64,000 bases of DNA, from the NCBI RefSeq assembly GCF_028610625.1, contig NZ_JAQQWU010000008.1, positions 62,001 through 126,000 of the forward strand. The letters run 5' to 3'. Source of the stretch: Guptibacillus spartinae (GTDB lineage: Bacteria; Bacillota; Bacilli; Bacillales; Guptibacillaceae). Shown here one piece after another: positions 41,754 to 50,620 of this stretch (position 1 is its first letter; each line of letters opens with the position of its first letter). The translations under genes and the position numbers were made by a program. The notes under the pieces are model-generated. The model was not told the origin of the DNA. It did no database searches and saw nothing but the letters and a program-made list of their open reading frames with translations.

Positions 41754-42923
41754 ATGGCGAATATCGGCAATGAAATTCAATTTGGTATTTACAAACAGAT
41801 GCTTTCACCTGATCCAGATCGGTTACCAACAAGGTATGAAGATTGGGAAACACGCGCACGCGAAATTTTAGAAGATGGACCTTATGATTATGTAGCCGGG
41901 GGATCTGGAGCTGAAGAAACGAAAAATGCGAACCGTGAAGCATTTAAACGCTGGAACATCGTGCCTCGTGTGTTTCGCCATGTGGAAGACCGAAATTTAA
42001 AAGTAGGTTTGTACGGTCAGATGCTTCCTGCTCCATTGTTCGTTGCTCCAATCGGTGTGCAATCCATTATTCATCAAGAAGGTGAACTGGCTTCAGCGAA
42101 AGCCGCTGCCTCAATGGGGATTCCTTACATTGCTAGTTCTGCATCAAGTCATTCAATGGAAGAAATTGCTGAAGTAATGGGAGACGCACCTAAGTGGTTC
42201 CAACTTTACTGGAGTCGAGATCCAGAAATCGCTAAAAGTTTTGTTCAACGAGCGGAACTTGCTGGATACTCAGCAATCGTCGTAACGCTTGACACTCCGA
42301 TGATGGCATGGCGTGAGTTGGATCTACAAAATGTGTACTTGCCTTTTCTGATAGGTGAAGGAATTGGTAACTATTTAACAGATCCTGCTTTTCGTGCTGG
42401 TCTTCACGTACCTCCTGAAGAAGATGCAATGGGAGCAATCATGCATTGGACACACGTATTTGGAAATGCCGGACTAACGTGGGAGGATTTAGGAGAGCTA
42501 AGGAAATATACGTCTTTGCCGATTATATTAAAAGGTATTCTTCATCCCGATGATGCGAAACTAGCCCTAAAATATGGAGCTGATGGCATTATTGTTTCAA
42601 ACCATGGTGGGCGTCAAGTGGACGGCTCGATCTCAGCACTCGATGCTCTGCCGGCCATTGTAGAAGCTGTGGAAAATCAAGTCCCTGTTTTGATGGATAG
42701 TGGGATTAGACGAGGTGCTGATGTATTTAAAGCCCTTGCCCTTGGAGCTAAAGCCGTCCTCGTAGGACGACCATGTATGTACGGACTAGCTGTAAGTGGT
42801 GAGGTAGGTGTGAAGCAAGTGCTCTCTAACCTTCTTGCTGACTTTGATTTAACAATGGCTTTATCTGGGTGTCGAGACATCAATGAAATTAACAAAGCTA
42901 TGATCATTCCAAGCAGTAGATAA
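41754..42923 (+). CDS. FMN-dependent alpha-hydroxy-acid oxidase, lactate 2-monooxygenase-like
   Basis: A 389-residue TIM-barrel flavoenzyme of the (S)-2-hydroxy-acid oxidase family. The opening block PYDYVAGGSGAEETKNANREAF, PLFVAPIGVQS, QLYWSRDPE, LKGILHPDDAKLALKYGADGIIVSNHGGRQVDGS (catalytic His, then Arg) and GADVFKALALGAKAVLVGRP are all present. The length and the long insertion around ELDLQNVYLPFLIGEGIGNYL resemble lactate 2-monooxygenase (lactate to acetate and CO2) more than short lactate oxidases. It has no cytochrome domain. AAAGGAG precedes the ATG. Confidence 0.88.
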   Translation: MANIGNEIQFGIYKQMLSPDPDRLPTRYEDWETRAREILEDGPYDYVAGGSGAEETKNANREAFKRWNIVPRVFRHVEDRNLKVGLYGQMLPAPLFVAPIGVQSIIHQEGELASAKAAASMGIPYIASSASSHSMEEIAEVMGDAPKWFQLYWSRDPEIAKSFVQRAELAGYSAIVVTLDTPMMAWRELDLQNVYLPFLIGEGIGNYLTDPAFRAGLHVPPEEDAMGAIMHWTHVFGNAGLTWEDLGELRKYTSLPIILKGILHPDDAKLALKYGADGIIVSNHGGRQVDGSISALDALPAIVEAVENQVPVLMDSGIRRGADVFKALALGAKAVLVGRPCMYGLAVSGEVGVKQVLSNLLADFDLTMALSGCRDINEINKAMIIPSSR

Positions 42924-42925
42924 TC

Positions 42926-42957
42926 AAAAAATGAGCGGGAATCCCCGCTCATTTTTT
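42926..42957. terminator. Bidirectional terminator between the oxidase and MFS genes
   Basis: AAAAAATGAGCGGG-aatc-CCCGCTCATTTTTT is a strong GC stem with A and T tracts on either side, between convergent genes. Confidence 0.95.
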
Positions 42958-42965
42958 GATGATTT

Positions 42966-44156
42966 CTATTGTACAGCTTCATGAGTCCTATGAACCGCCG
43001 CACTTCTTTTTAAATAAATAACGTAAATGACCATCGAAATGAGAACGGATATCCCAGCAGTTAAATAAATATCCGCATAGCCAAATGTAGAGGCGATTAA
43101 CCCGAAAAACATTGCTCCTAGGCCGACACCTAAATCAAAAAATGAGAAAAAGGTAGCATTCGCCATCCCTTTTCGATGAAGGGGTGCTTCATTTACTGCC
43201 CAAGCTTGAAGAGCGGGTTGAACGGAGCCGAATCCAATACCAAACAATACAGCTGCAAGAATGAGCATAAATTGATTCGCTAATAACGTGAGATCAATCA
43301 TTGCCGCTAAGATTAAAAAAGCACCTGGAAGAAAAATAGCTTTATGTCCCTTCCGATCATAGATTCTACCCGCAAAAGCCCGCACAAGCATAAGTGATAC
43401 CGCAAACACAACAAAGTACCATTCAATACCGTCAATACCTAACTGCTCAGCGTATAATGGTAGAAAGGTAGCGATTCCTCCAAAGACCATTGTAACAAAG
43501 AATAGTAGTATCGAAGGCATTAAGGCAGTCTTCTCAAAGATGTCCCATTTCTTTTTCTCTATCGGTGTTTTGTTCGCAGGCTTATAGCGGATAATTGAAG
43601 CAATGATGAATGAAAGTAAACCGGCTGAAGCTGCAATCAGAAACATGCTTTTAAAACCAGAAAGAGCGATGAGGAATAAACCAAGAGCAGGGCCAAATGC
43701 CATTGCTAAATTTCCTGCAAGGCCAAAATACCCCATTCCTTCACCTCTTCGCTTTTGTGGGATTAAATCTGTTGCAATCGTCCCTACCGCTGTGGTCGAC
43801 ATCCCCCATCCAAGTCCCTGGACTACACGCATGAGGAACAAAAGAACAAGACTGCCAGTAAACGCATAAGAGCCAACCGATATAACAAAAACCATTAATC
43901 CAATTAAGAAGATGATTCTCCTTCCAAGTGATTCAAGAACATGACCGCTCCAAGGTCGAATGAGTAAAGCAGATAGAGTAAAAATACCGACAACAAAACC
44001 GATTAATTGATCGCTCCCACCAAGTTTATTTACAAACAAAGGTAGCGTAGGCAGTGTCATCTGAAACCCCGCAAAAATAAAAAAGTTTGCCATGCATATA
44101 AAAATAAAGTCGCGCGTCCAGATCTTCTCTTTCCGAAGATCCTCTTGTTTGACCAT
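42966..44156 (-). CDS. MFS transporter
   Basis: A 396-residue integral membrane protein with about 12 hydrophobic helices. The MFS motif A-like loop is GHVLESLGRRIIFLIG after helix 2, and the second half has a parallel loop FAGRIYDRKGHKAIFLP. RGEGMGYFGLAGNLAMAFGPALGLFL is typical of the drug:H+ antiporter family of the YwoG/YfkF kind. Substrate unknown. It is a single gene whose start is preceded by AAAGAAGGAA. Confidence 0.85.
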   Translation of the reverse strand: MVKQEDLRKEKIWTRDFIFICMANFFIFAGFQMTLPTLPLFVNKLGGSDQLIGFVVGIFTLSALLIRPWSGHVLESLGRRIIFLIGLMVFVISVGSYAFTGSLVLLFLMRVVQGLGWGMSTTAVGTIATDLIPQKRRGEGMGYFGLAGNLAMAFGPALGLFLIALSGFKSMFLIAASAGLLSFIIASIIRYKPANKTPIEKKKWDIFEKTALMPSILLFFVTMVFGGIATFLPLYAEQLGIDGIEWYFVVFAVSLMLVRAFAGRIYDRKGHKAIFLPGAFLILAAMIDLTLLANQFMLILAAVLFGIGFGSVQPALQAWAVNEAPLHRKGMANATFFSFFDLGVGLGAMFFGLIASTFGYADIYLTAGISVLISMVIYVIYLKRSAAVHRTHEAVQ

Positions 44157-44284
44157 AGCTATTCCTTCTTTCTATCATATAAGTTCTCTCTTATCTTACA
44201 ACATGCCTCCACATTTTAAGAGTTTCCTGCTCAGACAAGAAAAGCGTAAACGAGCGTTCAGAACCGAATGGATTGGAACGCTTG

Positions 44285-44322
44285 AAAAAAGCAGTGCCCT
44301 TATACAGGAGACACTGCTTTTT
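44285..44322 (-). terminator. Terminator after VOC gene
   Basis: Minus strand AAAAAGCAGTG-loop-CACTGCTTTTTTC, about 14 bases beyond the VOC stop. The 15-base loop can itself pair (CCT/AGG). Confidence 0.82.
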
Positions 44323-44335
44323 GAGTTTACCCAGC

Positions 44336-44722
44336 TTATTTATGTGCAGGTTCGTAAAACTCTAGCCATTCGCCGTCTGGACCTGCGAAAAAAAGATACT
44401 TTGCTCCATTTGGTAATCGGTTGATACCTTCATCAATAAACGTTACACCTAGATCATGCAGACGTGTGCGTTCTTCTTCAATATTTTCAACTGTAAAGGC
44501 AATATGGTGAACTTTCCCTTCAGTTGGTAAATTTGAATTATATCCTTCGATTAACTCTACTAAAATCTCTCCATTAAAACCAAGAAAAGCGAGTTTTTTA
44601 TTACCATCCGAATGATCAAATTCATCAAGTAATTCAAGTCCAATCATTCCTTGATAAAACCCTTTTGATGCTTCAATATTTCGCACTTGTACCCCAACAT
44701 GTTCAAGTTTTTGTATTCCCAT
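44336..44722 (-). CDS. VOC (glyoxalase/epimerase-like) family protein
   Basis: The 128-residue protein holds two beta-alpha-beta-beta-beta halves: LEHVGVQVRNIEASKGFYQGMIGLELL and VHHIAFTVENIEEERTRLHDLGVTFI. Putative metal ligands are the His in LEHVGV, Glu in LVELIEG, His in VHHIAF and Glu in WLEFYEP, the H/E/H/E set of glyoxalase I and methylmalonyl-CoA epimerase types. Substrate unknown. It stands alone. Confidence 0.83.
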   Translation of the reverse strand: MGIQKLEHVGVQVRNIEASKGFYQGMIGLELLDEFDHSDGNKKLAFLGFNGEILVELIEGYNSNLPTEGKVHHIAFTVENIEEERTRLHDLGVTFIDEGINRLPNGAKYLFFAGPDGEWLEFYEPAHK

Positions 44723-44805
44723 ACGTCACCTGCTTTCGTTCAATTCATTATTCACTGTAACTTTAACACAGTAACGCAATTGAAGAAAACCAAAAGTATT
44801 CCTTC

Positions 44806-47025
44806 CTAAGCCTCTGATGGGAGAATTTGATTTAGAAGCTCACCAGTAATGAGTGCTGATTCCAACCTAACTGAAACCGCTGGTGGAAGAACATCTTTCA
44901 TACCTTCAAATGGCACACCAAGATAGAATACTTTTCGATCAATGGCAACAAACGGAAACGGCACATCATATTCCACATGAATCGCCAACGGAATATCTTG
45001 AAGGATCTTTGGGGAAAGGATGGTGGTTTTGCCTGATGCAGATTTCAACGTTTGTATCCATTTTTTTGATAACGATGTACCGTTTGGAATCGAAATGATA
45101 ATTTCATTTGCTTGTTGAATATCTTTAAATACACTATCTGTATTTAAAGCATGACTCCATTTCAACTGAGGATGTTGGTGTGTAACCCACTTTCCTATTT
45201 GAGTAGGTCCAATTCGTTCACTTTTCTGCACCTGGTGCTCCACTAATTGCCTGAGCGTTTTTGAATGAGACATCCGCTTTTTGAAATAGTCTACGTTGCT
45301 AACATGGATGAATTTCCCTTTCGTACGGGTCATGGCTACATTGATTAAACGTTCGCTATTATTTCCTGTCAGAAGCATTCCAGGACGGAATTCTGGATCA
45401 CTATCTACAGTATCAAACACCATCATATCGCGTTCGCTTCCTTGAAATCGATGAACAGTTGCTGAAAGAATATCTGCTTGTACAGTCGGTGACAAGAGAA
45501 CTTCTTTCAGTAACCCCATGAGTTTCGATTGGGCACGATAAGGTGTGACATACCCAATCGAAGTCATTCCTGATTGCAATGATTCATAAATGGCTTGAAA
45601 AGACAAAAAGAGTTGCCACAAGTTCATCCGAGATTTAGAAGATTGCCCGGTAAAACAATATGCGCCAGTATGACTTGTATCAATCAGAACGGAAGCCATT
45701 CCTTTAAAAGGAAGTTTTTCGACAATGCCTTTCCTTAACTGAGCAGTAGTGGGATGGTCCTTAACAAGAGAATGATAAATCGTTTTGTTTGTAAAAGCGG
45801 AAATAACAGGATGCATGCGCCTCTGCTCATTTAATAAAAACAGTTGCGGATGAAGGTTACCTGATTGAACCGTTTCAATAATACCAGCCCGATGAAAAAC
45901 ATCTTCTTTCAACCATTTTGAAACGAGTGGGTGCCTGGCTGACGCAATAGGGGGAAGCTGTTTAAAATCACCACATATCACAACCCTTTTGCCAAGCGAA
46001 GCAGCAAATGCCGCTTGGGGTACATACGCCATACTTGCCTCATCAATAATGACCACATCCACTCGTTTTCGATAGATGGTCTCATCAATCGCTGCTTTTG
46101 TTAAAGTAGTTCCAATAATAGAGGCGTTTTTAACGAATTCTGTTTCTTTACGCCGAATCTTTTCAAGAACATTCCCTAATTTAGACTCTACCTTTAGCAA
46201 CTGATTTGAATCACGTTTGCTAAAGGAATGTGATAAGTCCTCTTTTAAATTCTTCCGTTCCTCTATTAGACTAGCTTTCTCTTCAGCAAGATTTGGGTGT
46301 TGCGCCATAAGTAACTGATCTGTATAAAGTGGTAAAATAGAAGGAACGTCACGCTGCAGACCATAGCGCATGATTTTACCTTCTTCAAACTTCTCCCTTT
46401 TTTCTGCAAAAAGAGCGATTTCACGCATTAAAACATCGACAGCTTGGTTACTATGCGATAATATTAGAACACTTTTTCCTTTAAAAAAGTGGTTTGCGGC
46501 TGCTCTTGCTAGATTGTGCGTTTTACCAGTACCTGGTGGCCCCCATACATAGGTTACAGGATTGTATTTAGACCTAAGAATCAACTCGTGAAGATGACTC
46601 TTAATTTTTTCTTCAGGATGTTTAAGCGTTTTGGGTGGATTCATTAATTTGCTAACACGCGCTAACCTTCTTTTACTTTTTTTTATTTCCTCAAGGCGTT
46701 CGTGTAGCTCATCAAGCAATTCCCATGGATCATGGTAAAGATCCGCTTCTCTTATTTCATCGCCAAAATCACCTTCAAGGCCGAGAATGACATTTTTCCC
46801 CTCAGAAGATAACATTCTTCCTTCGCGTTTTATATGTTTCATTTCAATGCGTATTTTTGATCCAGATGGAATCTGAATAGGCGAACGTGCATCAAAATAG
46901 TAGCGAAAATCCTCGCCGGATAATAATCGACCGTTAACAATTCGTATTGGTCTACTTCCAAACTTTTTTAAATGGGCTATTTCCGCACGAAGTGCTAATT
47001 GCCATTCTTCTATCATTTCTTTCAT
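44806..47025 (-). CDS. SF1 DNA/RNA helicase (Upf1/DNA2-like AAA ATPase)
   Basis: A 739-residue SF1B helicase with Walker A VWGPPGTGKTHNLARAA near residue 160, Walker B VVIIDEASMAYVPQA, VICGDFKQLPPIA (motif III), TPYRAQ (motif IV), HRFQGSERDMMVFDTVDS (motif V) and LINVAMTRTKGKFIHV (motif VI). The Upf1-like core has a short N-terminal beta-rich segment and about 150 extra C-terminal residues with little conservation that I recognise. Role presumably in nucleic-acid metabolism; the true substrate is open. Confidence 0.88.
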   Translation of the reverse strand: MKEMIEEWQLALRAEIAHLKKFGSRPIRIVNGRLLSGEDFRYYFDARSPIQIPSGSKIRIEMKHIKREGRMLSSEGKNVILGLEGDFGDEIREADLYHDPWELLDELHERLEEIKKSKRRLARVSKLMNPPKTLKHPEEKIKSHLHELILRSKYNPVTYVWGPPGTGKTHNLARAAANHFFKGKSVLILSHSNQAVDVLMREIALFAEKREKFEEGKIMRYGLQRDVPSILPLYTDQLLMAQHPNLAEEKASLIEERKNLKEDLSHSFSKRDSNQLLKVESKLGNVLEKIRRKETEFVKNASIIGTTLTKAAIDETIYRKRVDVVIIDEASMAYVPQAAFAASLGKRVVICGDFKQLPPIASARHPLVSKWLKEDVFHRAGIIETVQSGNLHPQLFLLNEQRRMHPVISAFTNKTIYHSLVKDHPTTAQLRKGIVEKLPFKGMASVLIDTSHTGAYCFTGQSSKSRMNLWQLFLSFQAIYESLQSGMTSIGYVTPYRAQSKLMGLLKEVLLSPTVQADILSATVHRFQGSERDMMVFDTVDSDPEFRPGMLLTGNNSERLINVAMTRTKGKFIHVSNVDYFKKRMSHSKTLRQLVEHQVQKSERIGPTQIGKWVTHQHPQLKWSHALNTDSVFKDIQQANEIIISIPNGTSLSKKWIQTLKSASGKTTILSPKILQDIPLAIHVEYDVPFPFVAIDRKVFYLGVPFEGMKDVLPPAVSVRLESALITGELLNQILPSEA

Positions 47026-47106
47026 TATCGATCGCTTCCTTTTAACTCTTCATACTTTACAATTTCTATACTATATCATGCTCACCAATAACTCTCTACT
47101 TAACCC

Positions 47107-47976
47107 TTATGCTTTATGGTGAGAATGAACGTGATTAAGAAAGACTTCAAGAACTTTCGTTTGAAAAGGAGAGCGCATTAATATAGAAAAAGTTCGTGTA
47201 TATTTAAAGTTAGGCAATTTAAGAATTTTTAAGGTTCCAAGTTTTAATTCTTTTCGAATCGTCCATTTTGAAAGGATGCCTATACCAATTCCTGCTTCGA
47301 CGGACTCTTTAATGAGTTGCGTACTGCCAAATGCCATTTTTTGAGAAGGGTCAATCGATAGGAGTTCCCACATCTTTTCGGTCGCTTCTCTCGTTCCAGA
47401 CCCTTCCTCTCGTACGATCCACATTTCGTCTTCTAGAGTGCTTCCATGATCTATATTTTTATGTGAAGGAGCTGCTACAATAACCATTTCATCCTGTGTG
47501 AAACTATCTACTTTCATGTCTCGTGCTGGATAATCTCCTTCTATAATGCCAACATCTAGCTGATGAGAATAAACAAGATCTCCAATTTCTCTGGAATTTC
47601 CAATGGTGACAGCTGGTGTGATGAGAGGATACTTTTCTCGTATTGAAGCAATAACATGCGGCAAAACATATTCCCCATAAGTGTAACTCGCACCGATTGT
47701 CAGTTTACCACTTGCTCGGTTTGACAAGTCATCCAATAAATAGTTCATTTTTGAATATAAGTTTAATAACTCAATTGCATGATGATATACGATTTCACCA
47801 GCTTTGTTCATTTCTACCGATCGGTTGTTTCTTTCTAATAACTTAGTACCAAGACTCTCTTCTAAGTTTTTAATATATTGACTAACGGCAGGCTGTGTCA
47901 TGTGCAATTCATCAGCTGCTCTGGAGAAATTTCGCTTATCGACGACTGTAACAAATACTTTTAACTGCTGGTCCAA
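47107..47976 (-). CDS. LysR family transcriptional regulator (divergent from YeiH-type gene)
   Basis: The 289-residue LTTR has the N-terminal winged helix (FSRAADELHMTQPAVSQYIKNLEESLGTKLLERN) and a periplasmic-binding-like effector domain (about 90-289; LTIGASYTYGEYVLPHVI). It is of the YeiE/CysL type that senses sulphur compounds such as sulphite. It is divergent from and adjacent to the YeiH-type exporter, 109 bases apart, the arrangement seen for yeiE/yeiH. Likely activator of that gene. Confidence 0.88.
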   Translation of the reverse strand: MDQQLKVFVTVVDKRNFSRAADELHMTQPAVSQYIKNLEESLGTKLLERNNRSVEMNKAGEIVYHHAIELLNLYSKMNYLLDDLSNRASGKLTIGASYTYGEYVLPHVIASIREKYPLITPAVTIGNSREIGDLVYSHQLDVGIIEGDYPARDMKVDSFTQDEMVIVAAPSHKNIDHGSTLEDEMWIVREEGSGTREATEKMWELLSIDPSQKMAFGSTQLIKESVEAGIGIGILSKWTIRKELKLGTLKILKLPNFKYTRTFSILMRSPFQTKVLEVFLNHVHSHHKA

Positions 47977-47992
47977 TTCCTCACCCCTAACT

Positions 47993-48042
47993 ATAAGCTA
48001 TTACTTATTATAACCATTCAATATAATTATTTCACTTATAAT
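47993..48042 (+). promoter_or_regulatory. LysR-box and -10 of the YeiH-type gene
   Basis: ATAAG-CTATTA-CTTAT (47993-48008) is an inverted repeat of the LysR T-N11-A form. TATAAT lies at 48037-48042, and its -35 position shows no hexamer match. This combination is typical of a promoter that needs an LTTR activator. Confidence 0.6.
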
Positions 48043-48085
48043 ACTTTGTGAAGTAAACTATAGAAGGAGAAACGGAGGAAAGAGT

Positions 48086-49111
48086 ATGAGCAACACGTTA
48101 AGACATCAGCAAACGCTACCGAAACCCATACGCTGGATTCTCGGCATTGCTTTTACGTTTTTTATTGCATTATTAGGTTACTTTTTGGCGATGCTTCCAG
48201 GGTTTAAGCTTACTGGGCAACTTGCCTCGGCGATTTTAATTGCGATCGCTTATCGACAAGTGGTCGGCTATCCTGAGTGGCTTAGAAAAGGCATCACCTT
48301 TTCATCAAAAAAACTACTTCGGTTTGCGATCATTCTATATGGAATGAAATTAAATGTTAGTATGATTCTTCAAGACGGATTACCTATTTTATTACTAGGA
48401 GCAATTGTTGTTGCATTTGCTATCCTGTCATCTGTTTGGCTTTCTAAAGTGATGAATGCTAATAAGGCTATTACACTTCTTTTAGGTGCGGGTACAGGGA
48501 TTTGCGGAGCTGCTGCAATTGCAGCTGTTGCACCAATTGTTGAAGCGAAAGAAGAAGATACTGCAATCGGGGTTGGCATCATTGCTTTATTTGGAACAAT
48601 TTTTTCCATTGGGTATACCATTCTTCGCCCAATCCTTCCATTAACCTCAAGCGAATATGGCGTATGGTCTGGAATTTCACTACATGAAGTCGCTCACGTT
48701 GCTCTAGCAGCAGCACCGGGAGGAGAAACAGCGTTAGCAATGGGATTACTCGCCAAGCTCGGAAGGGTTTTTCTCCTTGTCCCGGTATGTTTTTTATTTA
48801 TGTATCTGATGAAACGCAAAAACAAAGGGTCTCAACAAACAGTTCCCTTTCCATGGTTTTTAGTTGGCTTTGTGATCATGAGTCTAGTAGGAACATTCCT
48901 ACTAGGTCCTATTATCCCCTTCTCAGATTCAGCGATGAATGTCGTGACAGAGATGACAACTTGGTGCTTAACCGCTGCTATGGTGGGACTCGGGTTAAGC
49001 GTTAGTTTAAAAGACTTGAAAAATAAAGCCTTAAAACCAATGGCGATTATCACAATCGTATCGATCACGCTATCACTTGGCACTTTCTTTGTCGTTAAGT
49101 GGTTTTACTAG
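48086..49111 (+). CDS. YeiH/YadS-type putative sulphur-compound exporter (UPF0324)
   Basis: An integral membrane protein of 341 residues with about 10 hydrophobic segments. Characteristic blocks are GAGTGICGAAAIAAVAPIVEAKEEDTA and HEVAHVALAAAPGG. The UPF0324/YeiH family is linked genetically to sulphite or sulphonate resistance under YeiE. Its TAG stop shares the four bases CTAG with the stop of the convergent channel-like gene. It is controlled by the divergent LysR gene. Confidence 0.87.
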   Translation: MSNTLRHQQTLPKPIRWILGIAFTFFIALLGYFLAMLPGFKLTGQLASAILIAIAYRQVVGYPEWLRKGITFSSKKLLRFAIILYGMKLNVSMILQDGLPILLLGAIVVAFAILSSVWLSKVMNANKAITLLLGAGTGICGAAAIAAVAPIVEAKEEDTAIGVGIIALFGTIFSIGYTILRPILPLTSSEYGVWSGISLHEVAHVALAAAPGGETALAMGLLAKLGRVFLLVPVCFLFMYLMKRKNKGSQQTVPFPWFLVGFVIMSLVGTFLLGPIIPFSDSAMNVVTEMTTWCLTAAMVGLGLSVSLKDLKNKALKPMAIITIVSITLSLGTFFVVKWFY

Positions 49112-49725
49112 GCTTCAGAATGGTCATCTTCTTTGGATGACCATTTTTTTCGTAAATAATCGACGTATCGAAAAGCGGTTCTCACGATTAAAGCGTGAAG
49201 AAGAATACCTACAATCGTAAGAAGAATAATCACCATTTTACCTATGAAGGAAGTCGGTTCTACGGAAAATCTCCCAACAAAGATAATTGAACCCAATGAC
49301 CAAATCGCGGCATCCTGGAAAGAATCAACTACAGGCTCGTAGAAGTAAAATGGGAAAGTTGAAACAATGACGAACACAAAACTTGTTAAAAACCAAGTTT
49401 GAGGAGACATTCCCATTGCCTTACCGAGTATGGGATTACTAAACCGTTTTGCAATTGTTTTAATTCTCCATAATCGATAAAGTCTAGCAAGCTTTGCTCC
49501 TTGAAAAATGGAGTCAAGAGGGATTAAAGCAATTAAATCAAAAGGATGACTTTTGATGTATTCCCATCGACTTTTCGATAAATAAAGAAAAACGATGTAA
49601 TCAATAAAGAAGACAATCCATGTGCCAATTAGGATCTCCTGTTGAAAGGGAGACTCATACCAGATTGTTGAAACGGATAAGATCACACAAACAAATAAAA
49701 GATACTGATAGAGTCGTTTAAGCAT
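49108..49725 (-). CDS. Voltage-gated-channel-like membrane protein with altered pore
   Basis: A 205-residue ion-transport superfamily protein with six hydrophobic helices in a Kv-like plan: S1-S3 (about 8-85), an Arg/Lys-rich S4-like helix (GAKLARLYRLWRIKTIAKRF, about 90-109) and S5-pore-S6 (about 112-190). In K+ channels the pore segment reads TVGYGD; here the aligned segment is FVGRFSVEP, so the second filter glycine and the tyrosine are missing. It probably is not a K+-selective channel. AGGGGG lies upstream of the ATG. Confidence 0.75.
   Translation of the reverse strand: MLKRLYQYLLFVCVILSVSTIWYESPFQQEILIGTWIVFFIDYIVFLYLSKSRWEYIKSHPFDLIALIPLDSIFQGAKLARLYRLWRIKTIAKRFSNPILGKAMGMSPQTWFLTSFVFVIVSTFPFYFYEPVVDSFQDAAIWSLGSIIFVGRFSVEPTSFIGKMVIILLTIVGILLHALIVRTAFRYVDYLRKKWSSKEDDHSEA
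49120..49150 (+). terminator. Terminator of the YeiH-type gene, inside the convergent coding sequence
   Basis: AATGGTCATC-ttcttt-GGATGACCATT followed by TTTTTT. It lies 9 bases beyond the plus-strand stop and overlaps the last codons of the convergent channel-like gene. Confidence 0.85.
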
Positions 49726-49744
49726 GAAATCCCCCTTCTATAAA

Positions 49745-50488
49745 CTAATCCTTCCATCCCCGGTATCGCGCCGTTCGCACTTCTTTTATGTAAGGTTCTA
49801 GATCTGGCATCTGCTTTTGTTTCGCCAATTGAACCGCCATTTCATTATCATAAGGTACACGAATGACCGTGATTGAATAACTCTCTTTTTTTTCTGAGTG
49901 TAAATGACCTTCTAATATAACGTAAGAAGCGTCAGGTCTTTCAAGTGAATTTCCCACACTTCCGGTATTAAAGAGCGTTTTCTCACGCAAGTATTGCACA
50001 AAGCTCCAGTGAATATCTCCGTAGCCTACAATATCTGGCTGATTTTCTGTATTAAGAAACCCACCAGTTTCCTTTGTGTTTTGAAACATTGCCAGTCTCT
50101 TTTCTAAAGGATCACTCTGATAGACTCGTACATGAACACTTTCAGGTGATGCATGAAGAAGTCGAACTCGTTGACCACTTAAATAGAAGTCGTGTTGAAA
50201 TGGAAGGCTTCGTAAGTATGCTAATCGCTCCTCCCCTAAAACGGCTTGATGCCACTTCATAGTTTGCCATTCAGAATGGGTAGCCATATTTTCATCCCAG
50301 TTTCCTCTAACCACAATATTACAATGTTCTCTTATAAGATCAACCACCAACTCAGAATCTGGTCCTTTCCCAACGAGATCTCCTAAACAATAAATTTCTG
50401 TGACCTGTTTGTCCTCACTATCTTTCAATACGGCCTTTAATGCAGGCATATTCCCATGTATATCTGAAATGATCGCAATTCGCTCCAT
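49745..50488 (-). CDS. Calcineurin-like metallophosphoesterase
   Basis: A 247-residue phosphoesterase with RIAIISDIHGNMPAL (D-x-H), CLGDLVGKGPDS (G-D-x-x), VVRGNWDE (G-N-H/W-D type), LLHASPES and VGYGDIHWSF, all the metal ligands of the YfcE/protein-phosphatase-like family. ATG 50488 is supported by GGAGG 7 bases upstream; the longer reading from 50575 has none. The family dephosphorylates nucleotides or phosphoproteins. Adjacent to the channel-like gene, 20 bases apart. Confidence 0.87.
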   Translation of the reverse strand: MERIAIISDIHGNMPALKAVLKDSEDKQVTEIYCLGDLVGKGPDSELVVDLIREHCNIVVRGNWDENMATHSEWQTMKWHQAVLGEERLAYLRSLPFQHDFYLSGQRVRLLHASPESVHVRVYQSDPLEKRLAMFQNTKETGGFLNTENQPDIVGYGDIHWSFVQYLREKTLFNTGSVGNSLERPDASYVILEGHLHSEKKESYSITVIRVPYDNEMAVQLAKQKQMPDLEPYIKEVRTARYRGWKD

Positions 50489-50593
50489 GTTTTGCCTCCA
50501 TCCCTTAATATTCATACCTATTATACCAGTCATAGGATCAATCAACGAGAAATTCATTACATGATAGTATTTCAAGAGTTCTGTAATACTCCA

Positions 50594-50618
50594 TAAAAAA
50601 AGGCCGCAGTCGCAGCCA
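50594..50618 (-). terminator. Terminator of the PBP4-type gene
   Basis: Minus strand GGCTGC-GAC-TGCGGCC followed by seven T residues, just after the stop codon. Confidence 0.75.
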
Positions 50619-50620
50619 TC

